Origin: Sorghum bicolor
Taxonomy: Eukaryota > Streptophyta > Magnoliopsida > Poales > Poaceae
Reading direction: 5' to 3'
Assembly: GCF_000003195.3 (NCBI RefSeq)
Contig: NC_012872.2
Coordinates: 24,204,066 to 24,268,065, forward strand
Length of the DNA: 64,000 nucleotides
Part shown: in pieces, positions 44,331 through 55,900 of the stretch
How positions within the stretch are numbered: the stretch's first letter is position 1
Layout: the number at the start of each line of letters is the position of its first letter
Translations under genes and position numbers: made by a program
The notes under the pieces: generated by a model
What the model was told of the DNA's origin: nothing
Seen by the model: the letters and a program-made list of their open reading frames with translations, nothing else
The model's database searches: none

Positions 44331-44947
44331 AGACGGGCATAGTAGTGATCTTCTTTTTGACGTATGTTCCTTGGTCATGATCTTGACGTAACCATGGAGT
44401 GTCCTCAGCATTTATCAGGATGCTCAGATCTTTTGGTCACATTGAAAGGCGTGATTCGGTCATCCCTTTCATAATATTCTGAAATATCTGACTTGTCCTC
44501 GATTCCCACAATGTTTTTTCCCTGAGAGAACTATATGGCGTTTTGGCTCATTTGTTGATTTTTGTCATTTTTCCCTCTCTTCTGTTTTGTAGACATGTCT
44601 TTCACATAGAACACCTGATTCACATCAGCAGCAAGGACGAATGGTTCATCTGTGTAACCAACATTGTTGAGGTCCACTGTTGTCGTTCCATAGTATTTGT
44701 CAAATGTTACCCACCTCCGATGACCTTCAGCCATTGGCACCGGAACAAAGTGACTTTAAAATTAGGTGCTCCCAAATCTCCTCTATGTGGCCATAATATG
44801 TTTGTCTGTTTCCATTCGGGTCTGTGGCGTCTACGCGAACCCCACTGTTTTGGTTCGTTCTTTTTTTATCTTGGCCTAGGGTGTAAAATGTATTTCCATT
44901 TATCTTGTACCCTTTGTATGTTAGGATGTGCCATGATGGCTGCCTAG
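44331..44947 (-). pseudogene. CACTA: end of the transposase (TnpD) gene, DUF4216-type region
   Basis: Minus-strand blocks NSGVRVDATDPNGN, TYYGHIEEIWE, TTVDLNNVGYTDEPFVLA, VNQVFYVKDMSTK and later KRHIVLSG are characteristic of the DUF4216 segment near the C terminus of plant CACTA transposases. Frameshifts lie near 44770 and 44530, and stops follow. The upstream catalytic part was split off by AT5 at 44948 and is not in the window. It lies in the same orientation as the tnpA-like gene, so both probably belong to one CACTA element. Confidence 0.75.
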
Positions 44948-46007
44948 TGTTGATATTTGGTAATGCAATCAGAAAATGATCCGCAAGTGCACGAATATCG
45001 GTTAGCACTTCACCCGGGAGGTTATCGAGAGTATCATATTTATATTTTTACCACTAGAAGAAAGCGTGCATCTGACTAACAAAATCTATTACTACTAACC
45101 TTTAGGCTACAACCACTATGATTTGATGTGAGCGATGTATAGAGAAGACTTCAACTGTACCCTCATTCTAACCTTGGTAAGGAAGATCTACTGCTCTATT
45201 GGGGAGGCTTACGGAATCTAGACACCACATAGGATGTTCTACCCGCACCTATAAACCCTATCGATCCTGCTAATGGGATTATGGGCTACAAAGGTAGCTA
45301 CGGAAATGTCACGTTCCTAGCTACTACCACGGTCCGTCTAGATAGGGGATATCTATGAGTATGCTAGCCCAAACACCACGTTTATGCTAGCGATGATTAC
45401 ACTAAACTCTACGCGAAGAGATTAAAGTAAACTCATAAACCAAAGAACAATAAAACAAAGAACTTACTAGAATTTAGAAGTCGAAATACTGAAGAATCCT
45501 AGGTGCAAGCCTCGGGTTAGGAGACTTGATCCCGCAGGTACAACCTCGGAGTAGACACCGACAGGCCGAGCTTCCTCTGATCTACACCTCCACTCTGTCT
45601 CTCTCAATCTAGAAGAACAAAGTCTAATCTCACATTGGATGCTAAGCCCTATGATGTTGGAACCCTAACGAACCTCTCTCTGAATCCTCTCTAGAAAATA
45701 TGCTAATGAATAACGGGGATTGCCCCCTCCAGGGGCCAGGGGTCATGCTTATATAGCCCCCTCAAGTGAATCTGGACCGTCGGATCAAACTGACCTTAAT
45801 TGAACGGTTTTCCTTAATCCTTAGAGGCGGTGGAGCATAATCCGCGTCATGGAGCCTGATTGGCTGCCTAGCCACGGTGGGCGCCCAGGGGGGTAGGGCG
45901 GGCACCCTACCTGTGGGCCCGTTCGGTCTCCCGCTTGCTCGTGTTGCAAATAGGTCCTTTTCCTTATTTATTTGATGATTAAAATTGATACTTAAGAACC
46001 GTCAACA
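44948..46007 (-). repeat. AT5 3' LTR
   Basis: 1060 bp on the minus strand, TGTTGACGG (46007) to ATATCAACA (44948). TATATAAG at 45748-45755 (minus) with GGGCGCCC-type palindromes at about 45876-45905. Left flank CCTAG (44943-44947) in the CACTA transposase gene. Confidence 0.88.
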
Positions 46008-47357
46008 AACACCCCCATACTTAGGCTTTTACTCGTCCTCGACAAAAGGATGGTTCAGAAAAACATCTGGGGTTAAAACATTGTAAAGCATTCTTTTCAT
46101 ACCTACAGGGTGTAGTAAAAATGTCCACTTTGTAATGTAGTCAGGGAAATATATGGTCAAAGTAGAGATCCTTTCTTCTTCTCAACCCTGTCACTTGGAG
46201 TTTTTGTATATTTTTAAAAGAAAACTTTGCGTACCTTTATCCTCATAGGTGCTCTCAGATCACTCATTATCTTTTATATATCTCACTGAGGCTGTTTTAA
46301 TTTGCAGAAATTCTTAAGCATACTTACTCTATATTTATTGCTTGGTCAAAACAGGATCCGAGGAGAGGAATGCCATACTCTTAGATCAAAGACTTTGACA
46401 ATTAAAAACTTGTCAACTCTTACTGGCATATTGCTTATTAGAGGGACCATGGGCTATCATTTTATTTTTATCATATTTTTATCATCTCATTTTCTTCTTT
46501 CAGGTGGATACCGGAGTACCCCTAATTCAACTGCAGGATACTTATCCATTTTTTCTATGAGGTTGTCAAGCACTAGCTCCTTTTTATTTCCTCAAAATTC
46601 ATATTTTTACATAGCCCATGCCTCTAATGCAATAATACTTCAGAAGAGTGAATCTTTCTGAATAAAAATGTCTTGAGCTTAGGAGCATGATATATCTCTC
46701 AACAAGGGTCTAACTCGTTTTGAATAAACTCGATACAAACCTGATAGCTTTTATTATCATAATTACTATTTTTGGGTTTAGCAGGCATATAAATTATTGA
46801 GGATGGTAGCTATATTTTTGAAGTTTTTTTATAAAAAAAATAAATTCTCCAAGCAACAAAGATATTAAGAATAAGGTACTCATACTCTACCATCTCACGT
46901 TCCACAATGACTTGAGTAACACAGGGTTTTAAAAATGATTTTTTTCAATAATTGCAGGTTTTCAGGAAATATCATAGAGTGAGATTGATCACGATCTGAA
47001 ATATTTTTTATCTTTTTAATTTATCATGTTAGAGACAATATTCTACACGAACCAAGATGTATGTGTGTAAATCGAGCGTGCAGAGTATGTACCTGAATCT
47101 TGGAGTGGTGCGGTCAAAGTGCGTTTGGTATGTCGCGGGATCTCCCCCATACTTGTTTCCTGCTTTCTTGTATAAAAATAAAGTGGAGACATACGAGGCA
47201 TAATAATAATCTTTGTTTATCTCGAGGCATTTATTACAAACGACTAATGAATAATGAACTGAATCTAATAATAGATCTAAACTGAATCTAATTGATTCTA
47301 ATCGAATCTAATGATGAATACCTAAGATACACTGCCTCAAGGTCTAATCTAGATAAC
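46008..47357 (-). other. AT5 noncoding 3' region with polypurine tract
   Basis: CCTAAGTATGGGGGTGTT (minus, 46007-46024) is the polypurine tract. The rest matches AT1 1505-2801 and holds no gene. Confidence 0.75.
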
Positions 47358-47554
47358 TCAGTGGCGCTCTAACTCCCTGATCTTATTAGTAGCATTAGAA
47401 AGGTCACGTCTAAGACCGAGCACAATAGTGTTTAGGTTAGAGAGCTGCCTATTAAGGGAGTTAACCGAGGACTAAAGCTCCATGATAAGCTTGTCTGTCC
47501 TACGGACTTCCTCATCTACATCTGATACAGTCTTGCGGTGCTTAGGAGGTGTCT
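47358..47554 (-). pseudogene. AT5: C-terminal remnant of the extra sense ORF
   Basis: Minus-strand match to the last 65 codons of the AT1 extra ORF (coiled coil, ending KIRELERH). A nonsense TAG replaces a Gln codon of the AT1 copy. The N-terminal two thirds are absent; the sequence runs directly into the truncated Sirevirus LTR. Confidence 0.8.
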
Positions 47555-49153
47555 CGAGGTTCACGAGCTTGCCGGCACGCTACGTCCCCGTTGTGTCGAC
47601 CAACACTTGGTGGTTCCGTGGCTAAGAGGTGTAGCACGAACCTCGTCCTCACTAGGACACCACAAGAACCTACCCACAAGTGAGGTAGCTCAATGACACA
47701 AGCAATCCACTAATGTTGCCTTTGGCTCTCCGCCGAGGTAGGCACAAACCCCTCACAATCACCGGGAGATGGCCACGAACAATCACCAACTCCTGCCTAT
47801 CCTCCTCCGCTGCTCCAAGCCGTCTAGGTTGCAGCAACCACCAAGAGTAACAAGAAAACCGCAGCCAAAACGATCCCCAAGTGCCACTAGATGCAATCAC
47901 TCAAGCAAATGCACTTGGAATCACTCCCAATCTCACAAAGATGTGTAATCTATGAAGGAGATGAGTGGGAGGTGTTTGCTTAGGCTCACAAGGATGTCTA
48001 GTAGTCAAGAATGCCAAGAGTGTGAGCTCCAAGCCGGCCAAACATGTATTTATAGCCCCTCAAACAAATAGAGCCATTGGCTCTTTCACTGGGCAAAACT
48101 CGGGGTCACCGGACGCTCTTAAAGGGGCACCGGACGCTCAGCACCTGTGTCCGGTGCTCCAACGTCAGCCACGTGTCGCCTTTTGAAAATCTCGTGTCAG
48201 AGTCTAACAGTCACCTGCAGTGCACCGGACGCTGAGCAAGTTTCCGGTGCACACCGGACTCATGCGGAGAGAGTTCCGCAAACCTGCGGGTCACCGGACG
48301 CTAAGCACCGGTAGCGTCCGGTGCTCACCGGACCCATGCGCAGAGAGGGTCGCAAAACGCCCGCACACCTCACGCTAACCACCGGACGCTCCCTGAGTGT
48401 CTGGTGCTTCCAGTCAAACAATCCGACCGAAGTCAAACAGCACCGAACGCATGAACAGGAGCTCCCCAGCGTCCGGTGTTCACCGTCCGGTGCTTAACCC
48501 TAGCACCACAGCACACCGGACGCACAACCTCTGCGTCCGGTGCCTCAACGGCTAGCGTCCGGTGAGTGTTTCTCTGCGAGGAACACTCCCGCGACTTCTC
48601 CAAATCTCCCACCGGTGCAATAGAAAATATGCACTTCATTTTCTCAAAAATATGCACTTCATCCTCTCTCTACCCTTCAAACTCCAACTCCCTTCTCAAA
48701 GTGTGCCAACACCACAAAGTGTAAACCAACTTGTGCACGTGTGTTAGCATTTTCACAATCATTTTCGAAGGAGTTAAGTTAGCTCACTAGGTTCTAAATG
48801 CATGCACATGAACAATGACACCTAGTGGCACTTGATAACCGCTTAGCCAAAGAATTCCCCTCTTTATAGTACGGCTATCTATGCTAAATGTGATCACACC
48901 CTCTATGGTGTCTTGATCACCAAAACCAAAACCCTAAGCAATACCTTTGCCTTGATCCCCATAGGGTTTTGTTTTTCTCTTTCTTCTTTTCCATGTTGAG
49001 TACTTGATCATCTTGTGGTCATCACCATCGTCACCATGATCATCACTTGCTCCATCACTTGGCATGTACCAACCTCATTAAGTCTACACACACTTAGTAT
49101 AGAGGTTAGTACTAGGGTTTCATCAATTATCCAAAACCAAACTAGGGCTTTCA
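47555..49153 (-). repeat. Sirevirus 3' LTR, truncated by about 376 bp
   Basis: Ends CTAGGGCTTTCA at 49153 (plus view). It matches 56277-57849 of the other LTR; the stretch corresponding to 55901-56276 is missing. CACCGGACGC / GCGTCCGGTG palindromes are dense at 48105-48560. Confidence 0.88.
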
Positions 49154-49167
49154 ATCTCCCCCTTTTT
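49154..49167 (-). promoter_or_regulatory. Sirevirus polypurine tract
   Basis: Minus strand AAAAAGGGGGAGAT directly before the 3' LTR start TGAAAGCCC. Confidence 0.88.
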
Positions 49168-50624
49168 GGTAATTGATGACAACCCTTTTTTACAACCATG
49201 TGAAGTGAGATCATTTTACCAAATTGGTCCAATCTAGATTACTTGCCTAAGATATTTAACTCGGTTTGATCCAAGGACAAGCTTCTTCACACCTCCAAAT
49301 AAGGGTTATCTTGTACCATGTTGAGTTAAACACTTATAGCTCATATTCTAGATTAAACACTAGGATTGCAAGCCCACAAACATGTCATATGCTACCTATC
49401 GAGGGTATCAATAAGGGGTACCCTCACTGATGCGCGTAACAAGATTATCCGTACGAAGGATGAGGCCCTCGACTCGAAGCTCTGGTCATGTGTGTACGCA
49501 GCCTTCGACGTCCACAACCTCGAAGACAGAAATAGCGTCGAGCGAATCGATCAGGGGTCGAGCGCTAGCTGCCGTGGAATACGGAAACGGGCTCGCACGA
49601 ACCGGGAGGCGTCGAGCGCAAGGACGCCGCCCGCCGCCTGACGCGCGCACGCGAGCCAGGGCATTAAATGCGCCTGACGCTTCCCCACCTAACACACAGG
49701 TCACGGGGGGCGTGATAGGGAACAGGCATCCATCCCATCATTCTTTTTGCAGCCTTCCCCACCAAACGATCCAGGGCATGTCAGGACGCGGGAAAAGAGG
49801 ATGGGACGTCTAATCGGGACCCCCTCGAGACATCCCAAGTCAGCGCTCCGGATATCGGCACATTACACGGCGTCCGACCCTCGACCGAACAGGGTTCCAT
49901 CCTGGGGACGAGTTGGGCGTCGACCGATAGTACCACAACCACCCCGCCGGATCTATTGCCATACCGTACGAGCGTGCGACCGTTGAACCAACACAGGACG
50001 GCGCGCAGAGCAGAACGCAGGGGCACGCGTAATCATCACCAAGCTATCAAGACGGGACGGCTCGAGGCTATGCCAGTACAGAAGCCTCGAGTAGGTCAGC
50101 GCTCCATGCTGCTATCGACTCCTACTCTGACACCTATACATGTACCCTGGGTCTCTCCTTGGAGCTATAAAAGGAGGGACTCCGGAATAGAATAGAGGGC
50201 AACACCATACGCAGTAGAGCTCACACACTCCATACCACGATTGTATTCACCCCTGTACAAGCACTTAGGTGCAAGATAATACAGATTTCCCTCCCCCGCT
50301 GGACGTAGGGCCTTCTCTTGCCCGAACCAGGATAAACCTTTGTGTCTTCTTGCATCACCATCTGGGAAAGGGAGCACGCATACAAATTTACTCGTTGGTG
50401 TGACCCCCCGTGGGGAAAACACCGACACTACCACTAGATTAAGTCAAGCATAAAAGCAATAGTGGTACCATACAAGCATCAAATTCATTTAATTTTTATG
50501 AATGATCTTAAGACATGTAAGGAATGACTAGATGCACTAAGCAAGTCCTTAGCATAGGATGATATGTCAAACAATTTTACCTTGCTTTGCTTGGAGGAGA
50601 GGCATGTCATATAGTGGGGGTGCA
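49168..50624 (-). other. Sirevirus noncoding 3' internal region
   Basis: Between pol and the polypurine tract; it includes the inserted Tat solo LTR (49397-50427). No gene in the remaining about 430 bp. Confidence 0.75.
49397..50427 (+). mobile_element. Tat solo LTR
   Basis: 1031 bp, matches the Tat LTR at 25317-26352 end to end. It starts TATCGAGG (the usual TG changed to TA) and ends ACACCGACA. Flanked by CTACC at 49392-49396 and 50428-50432. TATAAAAGG at 50166-50174. Confidence 0.92.
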
Positions 50625-53600
50625 TCAACACATGTTTGAGAAGTCAAGTATGTTCAATTCATTCCTTAGCTTGCAAAACCTCTTCTCATCAAGTGGCTTG
50701 GTGAATATGTCAGCAAGTTGATCATCGGTGCCTATACTCTCAATGCAAATGTCCCCTTTTTGTTGGTGATCTCTTATGAAATGATGGCGAACATCTATAT
50801 GCTTTGTTCTTGAGTGTTGAACCGGATTGTTGGTGAGCTTCACGGCACTTTCATTGTCACATAGTAATGGCACATCTTTGAAATTGATTCCAAAGTCCTT
50901 CAATGTTGCCTTCATCCATAGGATTTGTGCACAACAACTACCGGCCGCAATGTACTCCGCTTCGGCGGTTGATAGTGCAACACTATTTTGCTTCTTGGAT
51001 GACCATGAGACAAGCGATCTTCCCAATAGTTGACATGTGCCCGATGTGCTTCTTCTTTCAACTTTGCATCCCGCAAAGTCCGAATCGGAATATCCAACAA
51101 GTTCAAACTTTGCACCTTTGGGATACCACAAACCAACATTTTGTGTATGCTTCAAGTACCTCAACATTCTCTTTGTTGCTTTCAAATGACTTTCTCTTGG
51201 TGAGGCTTGAAATCTTGCACACATGCATACACTAAACATAACATCCGGTCTTGATGCGGTCACATAGAGTAGGCTTCCAATCATAGATCGATACAACTTT
51301 TGATCCACCATATTTCCACTTGTGTCACTATCTAGGCTTACATTTGTTCCCATTGGAGTGCTAATTGACTTTGCATCATCCATACCAAACTTCTTGAGCA
51401 TGTCTTTTATGTACTTGCCTTGACTCACAAATGTGCCATTCTTCAATTGCTTGACTTGAAGACCAAGGAAGTAACTAAGCTCTCCAATCATTGACATCTC
51501 AAACTCATTAGCCATCATGTTTCCAAACTCCTCACAAAATTCTTGGTTGGTTGATCCAAATATGATATCATCAACATATATTTGCAACACAAACAAGTCC
51601 TTGCCAATCTTCTTGGTGAAGAGAGTGGTGTCAACCTTGCCCATCTTGAAACCTTTAGAGAGTAAGAAATCTATCAATCTCTCGTACCATGCTCTTGGTG
51701 CTTGCTTCAAACCATACAATGCCTTTCTTAGCTTGTAAACATGGTTGGGTTTCTTGTCATCTTCAAAACCGGGAGGTTGCTCAACATATACTTCTTCATT
51801 GATATAGCCATTGAGAAATGCACTTTTCACATCCATTTGATATAACTTGATGCTATGAGCACAAGCATAGGCCAACAAGATCCTAATTGCTTCCAATCTT
51901 GCAACCGGGGCATATGTTTCACCAAAGTCAAGACCTTCAACTTGAGTATAGCCTTGTGCTACCAATCTTGCTTTGTTCCTTACAACTATCCCATCTTGAT
52001 CTTGGTTGTTGTGAAAGACCCATCTAGTACCATTAACATTGTGATCACTAGGCCTCTCAACTAATTCCCATACTTGATTTCTCTTGAAATTGTTAAGCTC
52101 TTCATGCATACCATTAACCCAATCAACATCTCTCAATGCTTCATCAATCTTCTTTGGCTCAATGTGAGACACAAAGGAGAAATGCTCACAAAATGATGCT
52201 AATCTTGATCTAGTTTGCACTCCTCTTTGAATATCACCTATGATATGATCCAATGGATGATCTCTTGCAATATTTGTTGGTTGGAGTATTTGCACTTGAT
52301 TGCTTGCACTTGCTTGATCATGAAATGATGTACTAACTTGTTGATCTTGCACTTGTGTACCACTCGTACTAGCTTGATTTTGATCATGAGAAACACTAGC
52401 TTGCACATTAGAGGTAGGAAGCACTTGATCTTTGTCATCTTCAACATCAATCACCTCTCTAGGCCTTAAATCACCAATGTCCATATTTTTCATTGCATCG
52501 GCCAATTGAGTGCCTCTCACATCATCTAGGTTCTCATCTTCCTCTTGAGAGCCATTGGTTTCATCAAACTCAACATCATGTACCTCCTCAAGAGTACCAC
52601 TAGCCAAATTCCAAACTCTATAAGCTTTGCTAGTAGTTGAGTAACCAAGCAAGAATCCTTCATCACATTTCTTTTCAAATTTACTCAATCTAGTGCCTTT
52701 CTTCAATATGTAGCATTTGCAACCAAAAACCCGAAAGTATGGAATGTTGGGCTTTCTTCCATTCAAGAGCTCATATGGTGTCTTCTCCATCATTGGGTGA
52801 CAATAGAGTCGGTTGCTATAGTAGCAAGCCATGTTGATTGCTTCGGCCCAAAAGGAATGACTCACATTGTATTCACTCAACATTGATCTTGCCATGTCAA
52901 TCAAGGTTTTATTTTTCCTCTCAACAAGACCATTTGATTGTGGAGTGTACTTGGCCGAGAATTGATGCCTAATGCCAAATTCATCACAAAGCGCATCAAC
53001 TCTTGTGTTCTTGAATTCACTTCCATTGTCACTTCTCACTTTCTTGATGGTTGTTTCAAACTTATTGTGTATTCTCTTGACAAATGATTTGAAGGTTGCA
53101 AAAGCATCACTCTTGTCACTAAGAAAGAATACCCATGTATATCTTGTGAAATCATCCACTATCACAAATCCATATTTATTTCCACCAATGCTTGTGTATG
53201 TGGTTGGTCCAAATAGATCCATGTGCAACAACTCAAATGCCTTGCATGTACTCATGATGCTTTTCTTTGGATGAGTGTTGCCAACTTGTTGTCTGGCTTG
53301 ACATGCACTACAAAGCTTGTCTTTCTCAAATGTGACATCTTTCAAGCCTCTAACAATATCATGCTTGACCAACTTGTTTAATTGTTTCATTCCAACATGA
53401 CCAAGCCTTCTATGCCATAACCAACCCATGCTAGATTTAGTGAGCAAGCATGTTGATAATTGACTTTCACTAGCATTAAAATCAACCAAGTATAGATTTC
53501 ATATCTAAATCCTTTGAATATCAACTTAGAGCCATCTACACTTATGATCTCTACATCATCAACTCCTAATATGCATTTGAAACCAAGATCACAAAGTTGA

Positions 53601-53864
53601 GCTACGGATAGTAAGTTGAAGTTCAAGCTCTTTACTAGTAGCACATTGGAAATGGTCATGTCATTGGATATAGCAATTTTACCAAGCCCTTTGACCTTGC
53701 CTTTGCCATTGTCACCAAATGTGATACTATCAACACCATTGTCATTATTTGGATTGATTGAATTGAACATTCTTGAATCACCGGTCATGTGTTGTGTGCA
53801 CCCACTATCAAGCACCCAATGCCTTCCTCCGGCTTTATAGTTTACCTACAAAACAAATCAATGT
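50625..53864 (-). pseudogene. Sirevirus pol: protease, integrase, reverse transcriptase, RNase H
   Basis: Minus-strand order: protease with LDSGCTQHM; GAG-pre-integrase HHCC finger ([13 protein letters not shown]); integrase core with Asp in MDLFGP, Asp in RSDNGSEF and Glu in SNGLVERKN; reverse transcriptase with [11 protein letters not shown], and YVDDIIFG as the YxDD motif; RNase H with DSDFAG, AEAEY and DNESAVKL, ending [13 protein letters not shown] and the natural stop at 50625. One single-base deletion near 53497 shifts the frame between the protease and the HHCC finger; the 954 codons after it are open. The upstream end runs into the N gap. Otherwise the catalytic residues look intact. 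Confidence 0.92.
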
Positions 53865-53964
53865 NNNNNNNNNNNNNNNNNNNNNNNNNNNNNNNNNNNN
53901 NNNNNNNNNNNNNNNNNNNNNNNNNNNNNNNNNNNNNNNNNNNNNNNNNNNNNNNNNNNNNNNN
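53865..53964. other. Assembly gap (100 N)
   Basis: A round run of 100 N at the gag-pol boundary of the Sirevirus, probably a gap of unknown size. Confidence 0.99.
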
Positions 53965-55841
53965 TTATTGCATTAAGCTCTAGGTGCCCAACTTGCCTGC
54001 ATTTGTTGCAATACCGACCATTGCTCTTCACAAAGCTAGGCTTGTGAGTTGCAAAGGCTTTCTTGCCCTTCTTGGGGGTATAGCCTAATCCCTCTTTGTT
54101 GAGAGAAAACCTTTGGCTACCCAAGCACTTTAGTAAGCGGGCCTCACCACCATAGGCCTTGCCTTGGGCGTGAGTGAGCTCATCCACCTCTCTCTTGTGA
54201 GTCTCATTCTCAACCTTTAGTGAGGTATCACAAGTGACACTAACACTAGAAAGTAGAGGTAGAGTTGGTGGTGGTGGATGAAGACCTACATGAAGAGTTA
54301 GTGGCAACAATAATAGGTGGGTTGGGTGATTCTTTAATTAAGTCACATGTTGTGCCCACATCACATGATACAACAACCTTTTCCTTGTTCTCTTCTAATA
54401 TCAAGGAGTGAGCCTTTTCAAGCTTGGTGTGAGCCTTGCCAAGCTTCTCATGGGCTTCCACTAGCCTCTCATGATTAGCATTGAGCTCATCAAAGGATTG
54501 CTCAAGAGCTTTTAACTTCTTGGCCAATTCTTTGCACTTCTTGTTTTTAGATTGAATGAGAGAATCACCTTGTTCTAGCATGTCCATGATTTGTTCATTA
54601 GTGAATTCATTTTCATCATCACTATCACTATCATGTTCTTGTTCACTTTCACTTTCACTCTCATCATATTGTACCTTGTGGCCCTTGGCCATGAAGCATG
54701 AAGGAGTGTCGAAGAGTGATGGCTTGTTTATAGCAATGCTTGCAAGCGCCTTCTTCTTGGATGCCTTGTCATCATCACTAGAATCATCATCCGAAGAAGC
54801 ATCACTATCCCATGTCACAACATAGGATCCACCCTTCTTCTTTTTCTTGAAGACCATCTTCTTCTCTTTCTTTTCTTTCTTCTCCTTCTTGTTCTTCTTC
54901 TCATGCTCATCATGATCACTATTGTATGGACAATCCGCCACAATATGATCGGGGCTCTTGCACTTGTAGCATAGCCTCACATACTCCTTGTTCTTGGAGT
55001 TGTCCCTTCTCTTTCTTGTATGGTAGCCCTTCTTCTTCATCATTTTGCCAAACTTGCGGACAAAGAGTGCTAATGCTTCATCATCACTATCATCATTGGA
55101 GCACTCCTCATCACTTGATTCTTCTTTCTTGGCCTTGCCCTTGTTCTTGCTCTTGGATGAAGAGCTAGCTTTGAATGCTACACTCTTCTTCTTCTTATCA
55201 TCATCATCCTTCTTTATGACCTCATCATCATCATTGTCATTGTATTGATCTTCGGTCATGACATCTCCAAGTACCTCATTGGGAGATACACCCGTCAATC
55301 CACCTCTAAAGATGATTGTTCTTAATGTCTTGAACCTCTTGGGCAAGCACATCAAGAACTTGTGAATGAAGTCCTCATCTTCCACTTTCTCACCAAGGCC
55401 CTTGACATCATTGATGATGACTTGGAGCCTATAGAACATCTCCGGTATAGACTCATCATCCTTCATCTTCAAGTTGGATAGCTTGTCCTTGAGCATATAT
55501 AACTTGGCACTTTTTACCGTTGTAGTGCCCTCATATGTTTCTTCTAGCCTTGTCCACACTTCACTTGCTCTCTCAAGATCTTTGACTTGTTCAAAAACCT
55601 TTGAATCAATGCCATTATAGATTGTGTTGAGAGCCATAGTATTGCATTGCTTATTTGCTCTATCATTGTCGGTGGGGTTAGCCGGATCAAGAATCACAAA
55701 GTCATTTTCGGTGACTTCCCACACTCTATCATTTATTGATCCAAGATACATTTTCATCTTTCTCTTCCAATAGTCAAAAGAACTTGTGCCATCAAAGAAC
55801 GGTGGTTTGCCCCCAACATGGTTGAACACTATTTGAGCCAT
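53965..55841 (-). pseudogene. Sirevirus gag
   Basis: Starts at ATG 55841 (MAQIVFNHVGGKPPFF), 45 nt after the primer site. The UBN2-type capsid region spans about residues 10-190 (DYWKRKMKMYL, WTRLEETYEGT, LPKRFKTLRTIIF). It is followed by Lys-rich and acidic stretches, a zinc knuckle CYKCKSPDHIVADC, a second acidic Ser/Asp stretch and a long coiled coil (HERLVEAHEKLGKAHTKLE). The frame shifts near 54250, after which it continues (CDTSLKVENETHKREVDEL) to a second knuckle (YCNKCRQVGHLE) that runs into the gap. Two knuckles and the coiled coil fit Sirevirus gag. Confidence 0.9.
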
Positions 55842-55885
55842 AATTTTAGCACCGAGGTTGTTAAGCCTTCACAAACGGTGACCAC

Positions 55886-55898
55886 GGCTCTGATACCA
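55886..55898 (-). promoter_or_regulatory. Sirevirus primer binding site (tRNA-iMet)
   Basis: TGGTATCAGAGCC on the minus strand, an exact complement of the initiator tRNA-Met 3' end, two bases inside the LTR. Confidence 0.95.
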
Positions 55899-55900
55899 CT

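Noticed and set aside
52972..53274. Plus-strand ORFs opposite Sirevirus pol and gag
   Set aside because: Antisense shadows of a strongly supported pol/gag reading.
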